Below, piece after piece: positions 25,865 through 39,074 of a stretch of 64,000 nt of DNA. The DNA comes from Hydractinia symbiolongicarpus (lineage: Eukaryota; Cnidaria; Hydrozoa; Anthoathecata; Hydractiniidae), in contig NC_079882.1 of assembly GCF_029227915.1 (NCBI RefSeq), positions 1,550,001 to 1,614,000 on the forward strand, in the 5' to 3' direction. Within the stretch, counting starts at the first letter, position 1, and each line of letters starts with the position of its first letter. The notes under the pieces were generated by a model. It was not told the origin of the DNA and did no database searches. It saw only the letters and a list, made by a program, of their open reading frames with translations. Position numbers and translations under genes: made by a program.

Positions 25865-28484
25865 AGTCCCACAGTCAATCGTTTCACTGTTAAAAGCGAT
25901 GCAACCTAGTAGTATCAGAAAAATATCGCTAAATACTTGTTGGTACGAATATGTGTCCCAACCGTTGTTACTCAAACGGACTGACACCGTTAGAAAGTCA
26001 ATGAAATGTAGTTTTTGAAAATGTCGCTATTTTTTCAGCGCGCAATAACGGCTAGGATTGGTCCCACTCTTAATTCTTAAATGAATTGCTACCACAGCGC
26101 CCAGTGTAATCGCTGAGCTTCGGCAATCATGTCAAATTAAGAAGAATGTTATTTCTTGGAGTCCAATTGTCTCCTTTATCACATTTAACAGGTCACAGTC
26201 CAAAGTTAGTTCAATTAAGTCCCACAGTCAATCGTTTCATAGTTAAAAGCGATGCAACCTAGTAATATCAGAAAAATATCGCTAAAGACATGTTGGTACG
26301 AAAATGTGACCCAACCGTTGTAACTGAAGCGGACTGACACCGTTAGAAAGTCAAGCAAAAGTAGTTTTTGAAACTGTCGCTATTTCTTCAGCGCACGATA
26401 ACGGATAGGATTGGTCCCACAGTAAAGAATGACTTATTTGTCTAAATTTATAATTGAAGCGCTACCACATCGCCCAGTGTAATCGCTGAGTTCCGGCAAT
26501 CACGTCACACTAAAAAGAAATATATTTCTTGGAGTCCAATTATCTCATTTATCACATTTTTCAGGTCACAGTCCAAAGTTAGTTCAATTAAATCCCACAG
26601 TCAATCGTTTCACTGTTAAAATCGATGCAACCTAGTAATATCAGATAAATATCGCTAAATACATGTTGGTACGAATATGTGACCCTACCGTTGTAACTGA
26701 AGCGGACTGACACGTTAGAAAGTCAATCAAAAGTAGTTTTTGAAACTGTCGCTATTTCTTCAGCACGTGATAACGGCTAGGATTGGTCTCACAGTAAAAA
26801 ATGACTTTTTAATCGAAATTTTTAAATGAAGCGTTACCACAGCGCCCAGTGGAATTGCTAAGTTCCGGCAATCACGTCACACTAAAAAGAAATATATTTC
26901 TTGGAGTCCAATTATCTCATTTATCACATTTTTCAGGTCACAGTCTAAAGTTAGTTCAATTAAATCCCACAGTCAATCGTTTCACTGTTAAAATCGATGC
27001 AACCTAGTAATATCAGATAAATATCGCTAAATACATGTTGGTACGAATATGTGACCCTACCGTTGTAACTCAAACGGACTGACACCGTTAGAAAGTCAAT
27101 GAAATGTAGTTTTTGAAACCGTCGCTATTTCTTCAGCGCGCGATAACGGATAGGATTGGTCCAACAGTAAAGAATCATTTACTTATATAAATTTTTAAAT
27201 GACGCGTTACCACAGCGCCCAGTGGAATTGCTGACTTCCAGCAATCACGTCAAATTAAGAAGAATGTATTTCTTTGAGTCAACTTGTCTCACTTATAACA
27301 TTTATAATGCCACAGTCCAACATCAGTTCAATTAAGTCCCACAGTCAATCGCTTCATTGTTAAAAGCGATGCAACCTAGTAATCTCAGAAAAATATCGCT
27401 AGATACATGTTGGTACCAATATGTGACCCAACCGTTGTAACTCAAACAGACTGACACCGTTAGAAAGTCAATGAAATGTAGTTTTTAAAACTGTCGCTAT
27501 TTCTTCAGCGCGCGATAACGGTTAAGATTGGTTCCACAGAAAAGAATGACTTATTTACCTAAACTTTTAAATGAAGCGCTACCACAGCGCCCAGTGTAAT
27601 CGCTGAGTTCCGGCAATCACGTCAAATTAAAAAGAATGTTATTTTTTGGTGTCTAATTGTCTCCTTTATCAAATTTATCAGGTCACAGTCCAAAGTTAGT
27701 TCAATTAAGTCCCACAGTCAATCGTTTCATGGTTAAAAGCGATGCAACCTATAAATATCAGAAAAATATCGCTAAAGACATGTTGATACGAAAATGTGAA
27801 CCAACCGTTGTAACTGAAGCGGACCGATACCGTTAGAAAGTCAATGAAATGTAGTTTTTGAAAATGTCGCTATTTTTTCAGCGCGCAATAACGGCTAGGA
27901 TTGGTCCCACTCTTAATTCTTAAATGAATTGCTACCACAGCACCCAGTGTATTCGCTGAGTTTCGGCAATCATGTCAAATTAAGAAGAATGTTATTTCTT
28001 GGAGTCCAATTGTCTCCTTTATCACATTTAACAGGTCACAGTCCAATGTTAGTTCAATTAAGTCCCACAGTCAATCGTTTCATGGTTAAAAGCGATGCAA
28101 CCTAGTAATATCAGAAAAATATCGCTAAAGAGATGTTGGTACGAAAATGTGACCCAGCCGTTGTAACTGAAGCGGACTGACACCGTTAGAAAGTCAATCA
28201 AAAGTAGTTTTTGAAACTGTCGCTATTTCTTTAGCGCGCGATAACAGATAGGATTGGTCCCACCGTAAAGAATGACTTATTTGTCTAAATTTTTAATTGA
28301 AGCGCTACCACAGCGCCCAGTGTAATCGCTGAGTTCCGGCAATCACGTCACACTAAAAAGAATGTTATTTCTTGGAGTCCAATTATCTCATTTATCACAT
28401 TTTTCAGGTCACAATCCAAAGTTAGTTCAATTAAATCCCACAGTCAATCGTTTCATTGTTAAAAGCGATGCAAACTAGTAATAT
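25865..28484 (+). repeat. Segmental copy B' (offset 3,275 bp)
   Basis: Right partner of 22,590-25,209. The unit is about nine monomers, several carrying the 21-bp deletion (CCCACTCTTAATTC). The copies part on the right where the left reads ATCAGAAAAATATCGC and the right reads ATTACAAAAATATCGCTATC at about 28,485. Confidence 0.88.
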
Positions 28485-30139
28485 TACAAAAATATCGCTA
28501 TCTCAACCAACCGTTGCAACTCAAACGGACCGACACCGTTAGAAAGTAAATGTAATGCAGTTTTTGAAACTGTCGCTAATTCTTCAGCGCACGATAACGG
28601 TTAGGATTGGTTCCACAGTAAAGAATGACTTATTTACCTAAACTTTTAAATGAAGCGCTACCACAGCGCCCAGTGTAATTGCTGAGTTCCGGCAATCATG
28701 TCAAATTAAAAAGAATGTTATTTTTTGGAGTCTAATTGTCTCTTTTATCACATTTATCAGGTCACAGTCCAAAGTTAGTTCAATTAAGTCCCACAGTCAA
28801 TCGTTTCACTGTTAAAAGCGATGCAACCGAGTAATATGAGAAACATATCGCTAAATACATGTTGGTACGAATATGTGACGCAACCGTTGTAACTGAAGCG
28901 GATTGATACCGTTAGAAAATCAATGAAATGTAGTTTTTGAAACTGTTGCTATTTCTTCAGCGCGCGATAACGTCTAGGATTGGTCCCACTCTTAATTCTT
29001 AAATGAATTGCTACCACAACCCCCAGTGTAATCGCTGAGTTTCGGCAATCATGTCAAGTTAAGAAGAATGTTATTTCTTGGAGTCCAATTGTCTCCTACA
29101 TCACATTTAACAGGTCACAGTCCAAAGTTAAGTTAATTAAGTCCCACAGTCAATCGTTTCACTGTTAAAAGCGATGCAACCGAGTAATATGAGAAAAATA
29201 TCGCTAAATACATGTTGGTAGGAATATGTGACGCAACCGTTGTAACTGAAGCGGATTGATACCGTTAGAAAGTCAATGAAATGTAGTTTTTGAAACTGTT
29301 GCTACTTCTTCAGCGCGCGATAACGGATAGGATTGGTCCCACAGTAAAGAATGACATAATTGTCTAAACTTTTAATTGAAGCGCTACCACAGCGCCCGGT
29401 GTAATCGCTGAGCTCCGGCAATCACGTCACACTGAAAAGAATGTTTTTCTTGGAGTCCAATTATCTCATTTATCATATTTTTCAGGTCACAGTCCAAAGA
29501 TAGTTCAATTAAGTCCCACAGTCAATCGTTTCATTGTTAAATGCGATGCAAACTAGTAATATTACAAAAATATCGCTATCTCAACCAACCGTTGTAACTC
29601 AAACGGACCGACACCGTTAGAAAGTCAATGAAATGTAGTTTTTGAAATTGTCGCTATTTCTTCAGCGCGCGATAACGGATAGGATTGGTCCAACAGTACA
29701 GAATCATTTACTTATATAAATTTTTAAATGAAGCGTTACCACAGCGCCCAGTGGAATTGCTGACTTCCAGCAATCACGTCAAATTAAGAAGAATGTATTT
29801 CTTTGAGTCAACTTGTCTCACTTATAACATTTATAATGTCACAGTCCAACATCAGTTCAATTAAGTCCAACAGTCAATCGTTTCATGGTTAAAAGCGATG
29901 CAACCTAGTAATATCAGAAAAATATCGCTAAAGACTTGTTAGTACGAAAATGTGAACCAACTGTTGTAACTGAAGCGGACTGACACCGTTAGAAAGTCAA
30001 TGAAATGTAGTTTTTGAAAATGTCGCTATTTTTTCAGCGCGCAATAACGGCTAGGATTGGTCCCAATCTTAATTCTTAAATGAATTGCTACCACAGCGCC
30101 CAGTGTATTCGCTGAGTTTCGGCAATCATGTCAAATTAA

Positions 30140-32327
30140 GAAGAATGTTATTTCTTGGAGTCCAATTGTCTCCTTTATCACATTTAACAGGTCACAGTCC
30201 AAAGTTAGTTCAATTAAGTCCCACAGTCAATCGTTTCATGGTTAAAAGCGATGCAACCTAGTAATTTCAGAAAAATATCGCTAAAGACATGTTGGTACGA
30301 AAATGTGACCCAGCCGTTGTAACTGAAGCGGACTGACACCGTTAGAAAGTCAATCAAAAGTAGTTTTTGAAACCGTCGCTATTTCTTTAGCGCGCGATAA
30401 CGGATAGGATTGGTCCCACCGTAAAGAATGACTTATTTGTCTAAATTTTTAATTGAAGCGCTACCACAGCGCCCAGTGTAATCGCTGAGTTCCGGCAATC
30501 ACGTCACACTAAAAAGAATGTTATTTCTTGGAGTCCAATTATCTCATTTATCACATTTTTCAGGTCACAATCCAAAGTTAGTTCAATTAAATCCCACAGT
30601 CAATCGTTTCATTGTTAAAAGCGATGAAAACTAGTAATATTACAAAAATATCGCTATCTCAACCAACCGTTGCAACTCAAACGGACCGACACCGTTAGAA
30701 AGTAAATGAAATGCAGTTTTTGAAACTGTCGCTATTTCTTCAGCGCACGATAACGGTTAGGATTGGTTCCACAGTAAAGAACGACTTATTTACCTAAACT
30801 TTTAAATGAAGCGCTACCACAGCGCCCAGTGTAATCGCTGAGTTCCGGCAATCACGTCAAATTATAAAGAATGTTATTTTTTGGAGTCTAATTGTCTCCT
30901 TTATCACATTTATCAGGTCACAGTCCAAAGTTAGTTCAATTAAGTCCCACAGTCAATCGTTTCACTGTTAAAAGCGATGCAACCGAGTAATATGAGAAAA
31001 ATATCGCTAAATACAGGTTGGTACGAATATGTGACGCAACCGTTGTAACTGAAGCGGATTGATACCGTTAGAAAGTCAATGAAATGTAGTTTTTGAAACT
31101 GTTGCTATTTCTTCAGCGCGCGATAACGTCTAGGATTGGTCTTACTCTTAATTCTTAAATGAATTGCTACCACAGCGCCCAGTGTAATCGCTGAGTTTCG
31201 GCAATCATGTCAAGTTAAGAAGAATGTTATTTCTTGGAGTCCAATTGTCTCCTTTATCACATTTAACAGGTCACAGTCCAAAGTTAGTTCAATTAAGTCC
31301 CACAGTCAATCGTTTCATGGTTAAAAGCGATGCAACCTAGTAATTTCAGAAAAATATCGCTAAAGACATGTTGGTACGAAAATGTGACCCAGCCGTTGTA
31401 ACTGAAGCGGACTGACACCGTTAGAAAGTCAATCAAAAGTAGTTTTTGAAACCGTCGCTATTTCTTTAGCGCGCGATAACGGATAGGATTGGTCCCACCG
31501 TAAAGAATGACTTATTTGTCTAAATTTTTAATTGAAGCGCTACCACAGCGCCCAGTGTAATCGCTGAGTTCCGGCAATCACGTCACACTAAAAAGAATGT
31601 TATTTCTTGGAGTCCAATTATCTCATTTATCACATTTTTCAGGTCACAATCCAAAGTTAGTTCAATTAAATCCCACAGTCAATCGTTTCATTGTTAAAAG
31701 CGATGAAAACTAGTAATATTACAAAAATATCGCTATCTCAACCAACCGTTGCAACTCAAACGGACCGACACCGTTAGAAAGTAAATGACATGCAGTTTTT
31801 GAAACTGTCGCTATTTCTTCAGCGCACGATAACGGTTAGGATTGGTTCCACAGTAAAGAACGACTTATTTACCTAAACTTTTAAATGAAGCGCTACCACA
31901 GCGCCCAGTGTAATCGCTGAGTTCCGGCAATCACGTCAAATTATAAAGAATGTTATTTTTTGGAGTCTAATTGTCTCCTTTATCACATTTATCAGGTCAC
32001 AGTCCAAAGTTAGTTCAATTAAGTCCCACAGTCAATCGTTTCACTGTTAAAAGCGATGCAACCGAGTAATATGAGAAAAATATCGCTAAATACAGGTTGG
32101 TACGAATATGTGACGAGACCGTTGTAACTGAAGCGGATTGATACCGTTAGAAAGTCAATGAAATGTAGTTTTTGAAACTGTTGCTATTTCTTCAGCGCGC
32201 GATAACGTCTAGGATTGGTCTTACTCTTAATTCTTAAATGAATTGCTACCACAGCGCCCAGTGTAATCGCTGAGTTTCGGCAATCATGTCAAGTTAAGAA
32301 GAATGTTATTTCTTGGAGTCCAATTGT
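30140..32327 (+). repeat. 1,079-bp three-monomer tandem duplication
   Basis: About 30,140-31,248 and 31,219-32,327 match at offset 1,079. Shared rare states are GTAATTTCAG (30,261 and 31,340), GATGAAAACTAG, TACAGGTTGG and GTCTTACTCTTAA. Each unit has one monomer with the 20-bp deletion and one with the 21-bp deletion, which explains why three monomers span 1,079 rather than 1,119 bp. Confidence 0.85.
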
Positions 32328-33471
32328 CTCCTACATCACATTTACCAGGTCACAGTCCAAAGTTAAGTTAATTAAGTCCCACAGTCAATCGGTTCATGGT
32401 TAAAAGCGATGCAACCTAGTAATATCAGAAAAATATCGCTAAAGACATGTTGGTACGAAAATGTGACCCAACCGTTGTAACTGAAGCCGACTGACACCGT
32501 TAGAAAGTCAATGAAATGTAGTTTTTGAAACTGTCGCTATTTCTTCAGCGCGCGATAACGGATAGGATTGGTCCCACAGTAAAGAATGACTTATTTGTCT
32601 AAATTTTTAATTAAAGCGATACCACAGCGCCCAGTGTAATCGCTGAGTTCCGGCAATCACGTCACACTAAAAAGAATGTTATTTCTTGGAGTCCAATTAT
32701 CTCATTTATCACATTTTTCAGGTCACAGTCCAAAGTTAGTTCAATTAAGTCCCACAGTCAATCGTTTCACTGTTAAAAGCGATGCAACCGAGTAATATGA
32801 GAAAAATATCGCTAAATACAGGTTGGTACGAATATGTGACGAGACCGTTGTAACTGAAGCGGATTGATACCGTTAGAAAGTCAATGAAATGTAGTTTTTG
32901 AAACTGTTGCTATTTCTTCAGCGCGCGATAACGTCTAGGATTGGTCTTACTCTTAATTCTTAAATGAATTGCTACCACAGCGCCCAGTGTAATCGCTGAG
33001 TTTCGGCAATCATGTCAAGTTAAGAAGAATGTTATTTCTTGGAGTCCAATTGTCTCCTACATCACATTTACCAGGTCACAGTCCAAAGTTAAGTTAATTA
33101 AGTCCCACAGTCAATCGGTTCATGGTTAAAAGCGATGCAACCTAGTAATATCAGAAAAATATCGCTAAAGACATGTTGGTACGAAAATGTGACCCAACCG
33201 TTGTAACTGAAGCCGACTGACACCGTTAGAAAGTCAATGAAATGTAGTTTTTGAAACTGTCGCTATTTCTTCAGCGCGCGATAACGGATAGGATTGGTCC
33301 CACAGTAAAGAATGACTTATTTGTCTAAATTTTTAATTAAAGCGATACCACAGCGCCCAGTGTAATCGCTGAGTTCCGGCAATCACGTCACACTAAAAAG
33401 AATGTTATTTCTTGGAGTCCAATTATCTCATTTATCACATTTTTCAGGTCACAGTCCAAAGTTAGTTCAAT
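31992..33471 (+). repeat. 726-bp two-monomer tandem duplication
   Basis: About 31,992-32,745 and 32,718-33,471 match at offset 726. The private string GTGACGAGACCG is at 32,111 and 32,837; the same blocks share GTCTTACTCTTAA, CTACATCACATTTACC and TTAATTAAAGCGAT. The block overlaps the end of the 1,079-bp duplication, so it arose after it or reused its edge. Confidence 0.85.
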
Positions 33472-33848
33472 TAATTCCCACAGTCAATCGTTTCATTGTT
33501 AAATGCGATGCAACCTAGTAATCTCAGAAAAATATTGCTAAATACATGTTGGTACCAATATGTGACCCAACCGTTGTAACTCAAACGGACTGACACCGTT
33601 AGAGAGTCAATGAAATGTAGTTTTTGAAACTGTCGCTATTTCTTCAGCGCGCGATAACGGATAGGATTGTTCGCGCAGTAAAGAATGATTTATTTATCTA
33701 AATTTTTAAATGAAGCGCTACCACAGCGCCCAGTGTATTGGCTGAGTTCCGGCAATCACGTCAAATTAAGAAGAATGTTATTTCTTTGAGTCAACTTGTC
33801 TCACTTATAACATTTATAATGTCACAGTCCAAAATCAGTTCAATTTAG
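33125..33848 (+). repeat. Block repeated 5,950 bp away
   Basis: About 0.72 kb recurring at 39,075-39,798. TTAATTAAAGCGATACCA ends a shared run at 33,350 and 39,300, followed by the same GGATTGTTCGCGCAG variant near 33,666 and 39,616. The long distance with different satellite between suggests either gene conversion at a distance or a duplication later split by other expansions. Confidence 0.75.
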
Positions 33849-35929
33849 TCCCACAGTCAATCGTTTCATTGTTAAATGCGATGCAAACTAGTAATATTAC
33901 AAAAATATCGCTATCTCAACCAACCGTTGTAACTCAAACGGACCGACACCGTTCGAAAGTCAATGAAATGTAGTTTTTGAAACTGTCGCTATTTCTTCAG
34001 CACGTGATAACGGCTAGGATTGGTCTCACAGTAAGAAATGACTTCTTAATCTAAATTTTTAAATGAAGCGTTACCACAGCTCCCAGTGGAATTGCAGAGT
34101 TCCGGCAATCACGTCAAACTAAAAGGAATGTTATTTCTTGGTGTACGCTTGTCTCACTTATAACATATATAAGGTCACAGTCCAAAATCAGTTTAATTTA
34201 GTCCCACAGTCAATCGTTTCATAGTTAAAAACGATGCAACCTAGTAATATCAAAAAAATATCGCTAAATACATGTTGGTACGAATATGTGACCCAACCGT
34301 TGTAACTCAAACGGACTGACACAGTTAGAAAGTCAATGAAATGTAGTTTTTAAAACTGTCGCTATTTCTTCAGCGCACGGTAACGGTTAGGATTGGTTCC
34401 ACAGTAAAGAATGACTTATTTACCTAAACTTTTAAATGAAGCGCTACCACAGCGCCCAGTGTAATCGCTGAGTTCCGGCAATCACGTCAAATTAAAAAGA
34501 ATGTTATTTTTTGGAGTCCAATTGTCTCCTTTATCACATTCATCAGGCTACAGTCCAAAGTTAGTTCAATTAAGTCCCACAGTCAATGGCTTCACTATTA
34601 AAAGCGATGCAACCTAGTAAGCTCAGAAAAATATCGCTAAATACATGTTGGTACCAATATGTGACCCAACCGTTGTAACTCAAACGGACTGACACCGTTA
34701 GAAAGTTTTTTAAATGAAATTTTTGACACTATCGCTATTCCTTCAGCGCGCGATAACGGATAGGATTGATCCCACAGTAAAGACTGACTTATTTATCTTA
34801 ATTTTTAAATGAAGCGCTACCACAGCGCCCAGTGTAATCGCTGAGTTCCGGCAATCATGTCAAATTAAGAAGAATGTTATTTCTTTGAGTCAACTTGTCT
34901 TACTTATAACATTTATAATGTCACAGTCCAATATCAGTTCAATTAAGTCCCACAGTCAATCGCTTCATTGTTAAAAGCGATGCAACCTAGTAATCTCAGA
35001 AAAATATCGCTAAATACATGTTGGTACCAATATGTGACCCAACCGTTGTAACTCAAACGGACTGACACCGTTAGAAAGTCAATGAAATGTAGTTTTTGAA
35101 ACTGTTGCTATTTCTTCAGCGCGCGATAACGTCTAGGATTGGTACCACAGTAGAAAAATGACTTTTTAATCTTAATTCTTAAATGAATTGCTATCACAGC
35201 GCCCAGTGTAATCGCTGAGTTTCGGCAATCATGTCAAATTAAGAAGAATGTTATTTCTTGGAGTCCAATTGTCTCCTTTATCACATTTAACAGGTCACAG
35301 TCCAAAGCTAGTTCTATTAAGTCCAACAGTCAATCGTTTCATAGTTAAAAGCGATGCAACCTAGTAATATCAGAAAAATATCGCTAAAGACATGTTGGTA
35401 CGAAAATGTGACCCAACCGTTGTAACTGAAGCGGACTGACACCGTGAGAAAGTCAATGAAATGTAGTTTTTGAAACTGTCGCTATTTCTTCAGCGCGCGA
35501 TAACGGATAGGATTGTTCACGCAGTAAAGAATGATTTATTTATCTAAATTTTTAAATGAAGCGCTACCACAGCGCCCAGTGTAATGGCTGAGTTCCGGCA
35601 ATCACGTCAAATTAAGAAGAATGTTATTTCTTTGAGTCAACTTGTCTCACTTATAACATTTATAATGTCGCAGTCCAAAATCAGTTCAATTTAGTGCCAC
35701 AGTCAATAGCTTCATTGTTAAATGCGATGCAACCTAGTAATCTCAGAAAAATATTGCTAAATACATGTTGGTACCAATATGTGACCCAACCGTTGTTAGT
35801 CAAACGGACTGATATCGTTACAAAGTCAATGAAATGTAGTTTTTGAAACTGTCGCTATTTCTTCAGCGCGCGATAACGGATAGGATTGGTCGCGCAGTAA
35901 AGAATGATTTATTTATCTAAATTTTTAAA

Positions 35930-37340
35930 TGAAGCGCTACCACAGCGCCCATTGTAATGGCTGAGTTCCAGCAATCACGTCAAATTAAGAAGAATGTTAT
36001 TTGTTTGAGTCAACTTGTCTCACTTATAACATTTATAATGTCACAGTCCAAAATCAGTTCAATTTAGTGCCACAGTCAATCGCTTCATTGTTAAATGCGA
36101 TGCAACCTAGTAATCTCAGAAAAATATTGCTAAATACATGTTGGTACCAATATGTGACCCGACCGTTGTTAGTCAAACGGACTGACACCGCTAGAAAGAC
36201 AATGAAATGTAGTTTTTGAAACTAACGCTATTTCTTCAGCGCGCGATAACGGATAGGATTGATCCCACAGTAAAAAATGACTTATTTATCTAAATTTTTA
36301 AATGAAGCGCTACCACAGCGCCCAGTGTAATCGCTGACTTTCGGCAATCATGTCAAATTAAGAAGAATGTTATTTATTTGAGTCAACTTGTCTCACTTAT
36401 AACATTTATAATGTCACAGTCCAATATCAGTTCAATTAAGTCCCACAGTCAATCGCTTCATTGTTAAAAGCGATGCCACCTAGTAATCTCAGAAAAATAT
36501 CGCTAAATATATGTTGGTACCAATATGTGACCCAACCGTTGTAACTCAAACGGACTGACACCGTTGGAAAGTCAATGAAATGTAGTTTTTGAAACTGTCG
36601 CTATTTCTTCAGCGCACGATAACGGATAGGATTGATCCCACAGTAAAAAATGACTTATTTATCTAAATTTTCAAATGAAGCGCTACCACAGCGCCCAGTG
36701 TAATCGCTGAGTTTCGGCAATCATGTCAAATTAAGAAGAATGTTATTTATTTGAGTCAACTTGTCTCACTTATAACATTTATAATGTCACAGTCCAATAT
36801 CAGTTCAATTAAGTCCCACAGTCAATCGCTTCATTGTTAAAAGCGATGCCACCTAGTAATCTCAGAAAAATATGGCTAAATATATGTTGGTACCAATATG
36901 TGACCCAACCGTTTTAACTCAAACGGACTGACACCGTTAGAAAGTCAATGAAATGTAGTTTTTGAAACTGTCGCTATTTCTTCTGCGCACGATAACGGAT
37001 TGAATTGGTCCCACAGTGAAGAATGACTTATTTATCTAAATTCTTAAATGAAGCGCTACCACAGCGCCCATTGTAATGGCTGAGTTCCAGCAATCACGTC
37101 AAATTAAGAAGAATGTTATTTGTTTGAGTCAACTTGTCTCACTTATAACATTTATAATGTCACAGTCCAAAATCAGTTCAATTTAGTGCCACAGTCAATC
37201 GCTTCATTGCTAGATGCGATGCAACCTAGTAATCTCAGAAAAATATTGCTAAATACATGTTGGTACCAATATGTGAACCGACCGTTGTTAGTCAAACGGA
37301 CTGACAGCGTTAGAAAGTCAATGAAATGTAGTTTTTGAAA
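35930..37340 (+). repeat. Local duplications, offsets 1,119 and 373 bp
   Basis: About 35,930-36,220 recurs at 37,049-37,340 (TTATTTGTTTGAGTCAAC near 35,997 and 37,116). Within the interval a monomer with GCGATGCCACC and AATATATGTTGG is doubled (about 36,470 and 36,843). A 72-codon open frame is present in both outer copies; it shares the satellite phase and has no protein features, so it is not called as a gene. Confidence 0.75.
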
Positions 37341-37999
37341 CTGTCGCTATTTCTTCAGCGCGCGATAACGGATAGGATTGTTCGCGCAGTAAAGAATGAT
37401 TTATTTATCTAAATTTTTAAATGAAGCGCTACCACAGCGCCCAGTGTAATGGCTGAGTTCCGGCAATCACGTCAAATTAAGAAGAATGTTATTTCTTTGA
37501 GTCAACTTGTCTCACTTATAACATTTATAATGTCACAGTCCAAAATCAGTTCAATTTACTGCCACAGTCAATCGCTTCATTGTTAAATGCGATGCAACCT
37601 AGTAATCTCAGAAAAATATTGCTAAATACATGTTGGTACCAATATGTGACCCAACCGTTGTTAGTCAAACGGACTGATATCGTTACAAATTCAATGAAAA
37701 GTAGTTTTTGAAACTATCGCTATTTCTTCAGCGCGCGATAACGGATAGGATTAATCCCACAGTAAAAAATGACTAATTTATCTAAATTTTTAAATGAAGC
37801 GCTACCACAGCGCCCAGTGTAATCGCTGAGTTTCGGCAATCATGTCAAATTAAGAAGAATGTTATTTCTTTGAGTCAACTTGTCTCACTTATAACATTTA
37901 TAATGTCACAGTCCAATATCAGTTCAATTAAGTCCCACAGTCAATCGCTTCATTGTTAAAAGCGATGAAACCTAGTAATCTCATAAAAATATCGCTAAA

Positions 38000-38750
38000 G
38001 ACATGTTGGTACGAAAATGTGACCCAACCGTTGTAACTGAAGCGGACTGACACCGTTAGAAAGTCAATGAAATATAGTTTTTGAAACTGTCGCTATTTCT
38101 TTAGCGCGCGATAACGGATAGGATTGATCCCACAGTAAAGAAGGACTTATTTATCTTAATTTTTAAATGAAGCGCTACCACAGCGCCCAGTGTAATCGCT
38201 GAGTTTCGGCAATCATGTCAAATTAAAGAGAATGTTATTACTTGAAGTCCAATTGTCTCCTTTATCACATTTAACAGGTCACAATCCAAAGCTAGTTCAA
38301 TTAAGTCCCACAGTCAATCGTTTCATAGTTAAAAGCGATGCAACCTAGTAATATCAGAAAAATATCGCTAAAGACATGTTGGTACGAAAATGTGACCAAA
38401 CCGTTGTAACTGAAGCGGACTGACACCGTTAGAAAGTCAATGAAATGTAGTTTTTGAAACTGTCGCTATTTCTTCAGCGCGCGATAACGGATAGGATTGA
38501 TCCCACAGTAAAGAAGGACTTATTTATCTTAATTTTTAAATGAAGCGCTACCACAGCGCCCAGTGTAATCGCTGAGTTTCGGCAATCATGTCAAATTAAA
38601 GAGAATGTTATTACTTGAAGTCCAATTGTCTCCTTTATCACATTTAACAGGTCACAATCCAAAGCTAGTTCAATTAAGTCCCACAGTCAATCGTTTCATA
38701 GTTAAAAGCGATGCAACCTAGTAATATCAGAAAAGTATCGCTAAAGACAT
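38000..38750 (+). repeat. Single-monomer tandem duplication (373 bp)
   Basis: Two neighbouring monomers share private variants: GTAAAGAAGGACTT (38,136 and 38,509), TTAAAGAGAATGTTATTAC and GTCACAATCCAAAGC. Adjacent monomers elsewhere differ at many positions, so this is a recent one-monomer duplication. Confidence 0.85.
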
Positions 38751-39074
38751 GTTGGTACGAATATGTGACGCAACCGTTGTAACTGAAGCGGATTGATACC
38801 ATTAGAAAGTCAATGAAATGTAGTTATTGAAACTGTTGCTATTTCTTCAGCGCGCGATAAGGTCTAGGATTGGTACCACAGTAGAAAAATGACTTTTTAA
38901 TCTTAATTCTTAAATGAATTGCTACCACAGCGCCCAGTGTAATCGCTGAGTTTCGGCAATCATGTCAAATTAAGAAGAATGTTATTTCTTGTAGTCCAAT
39001 TGTCTCCTTTATCACATTTAACAGGTCACAGTCCAAAGCTAGTTCAATTAAGTCCCACAGTCAATCGTTTCATA

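Noticed and set aside
36001-36219. Plus-strand open frames of 62-72 codons at 36001, 37120, 46610 and 47728
   Set aside because: All four are the same satellite segment in copies with GTGCCACAGTC. They begin at non-ATG starts, and repetition alone explains the similarity.
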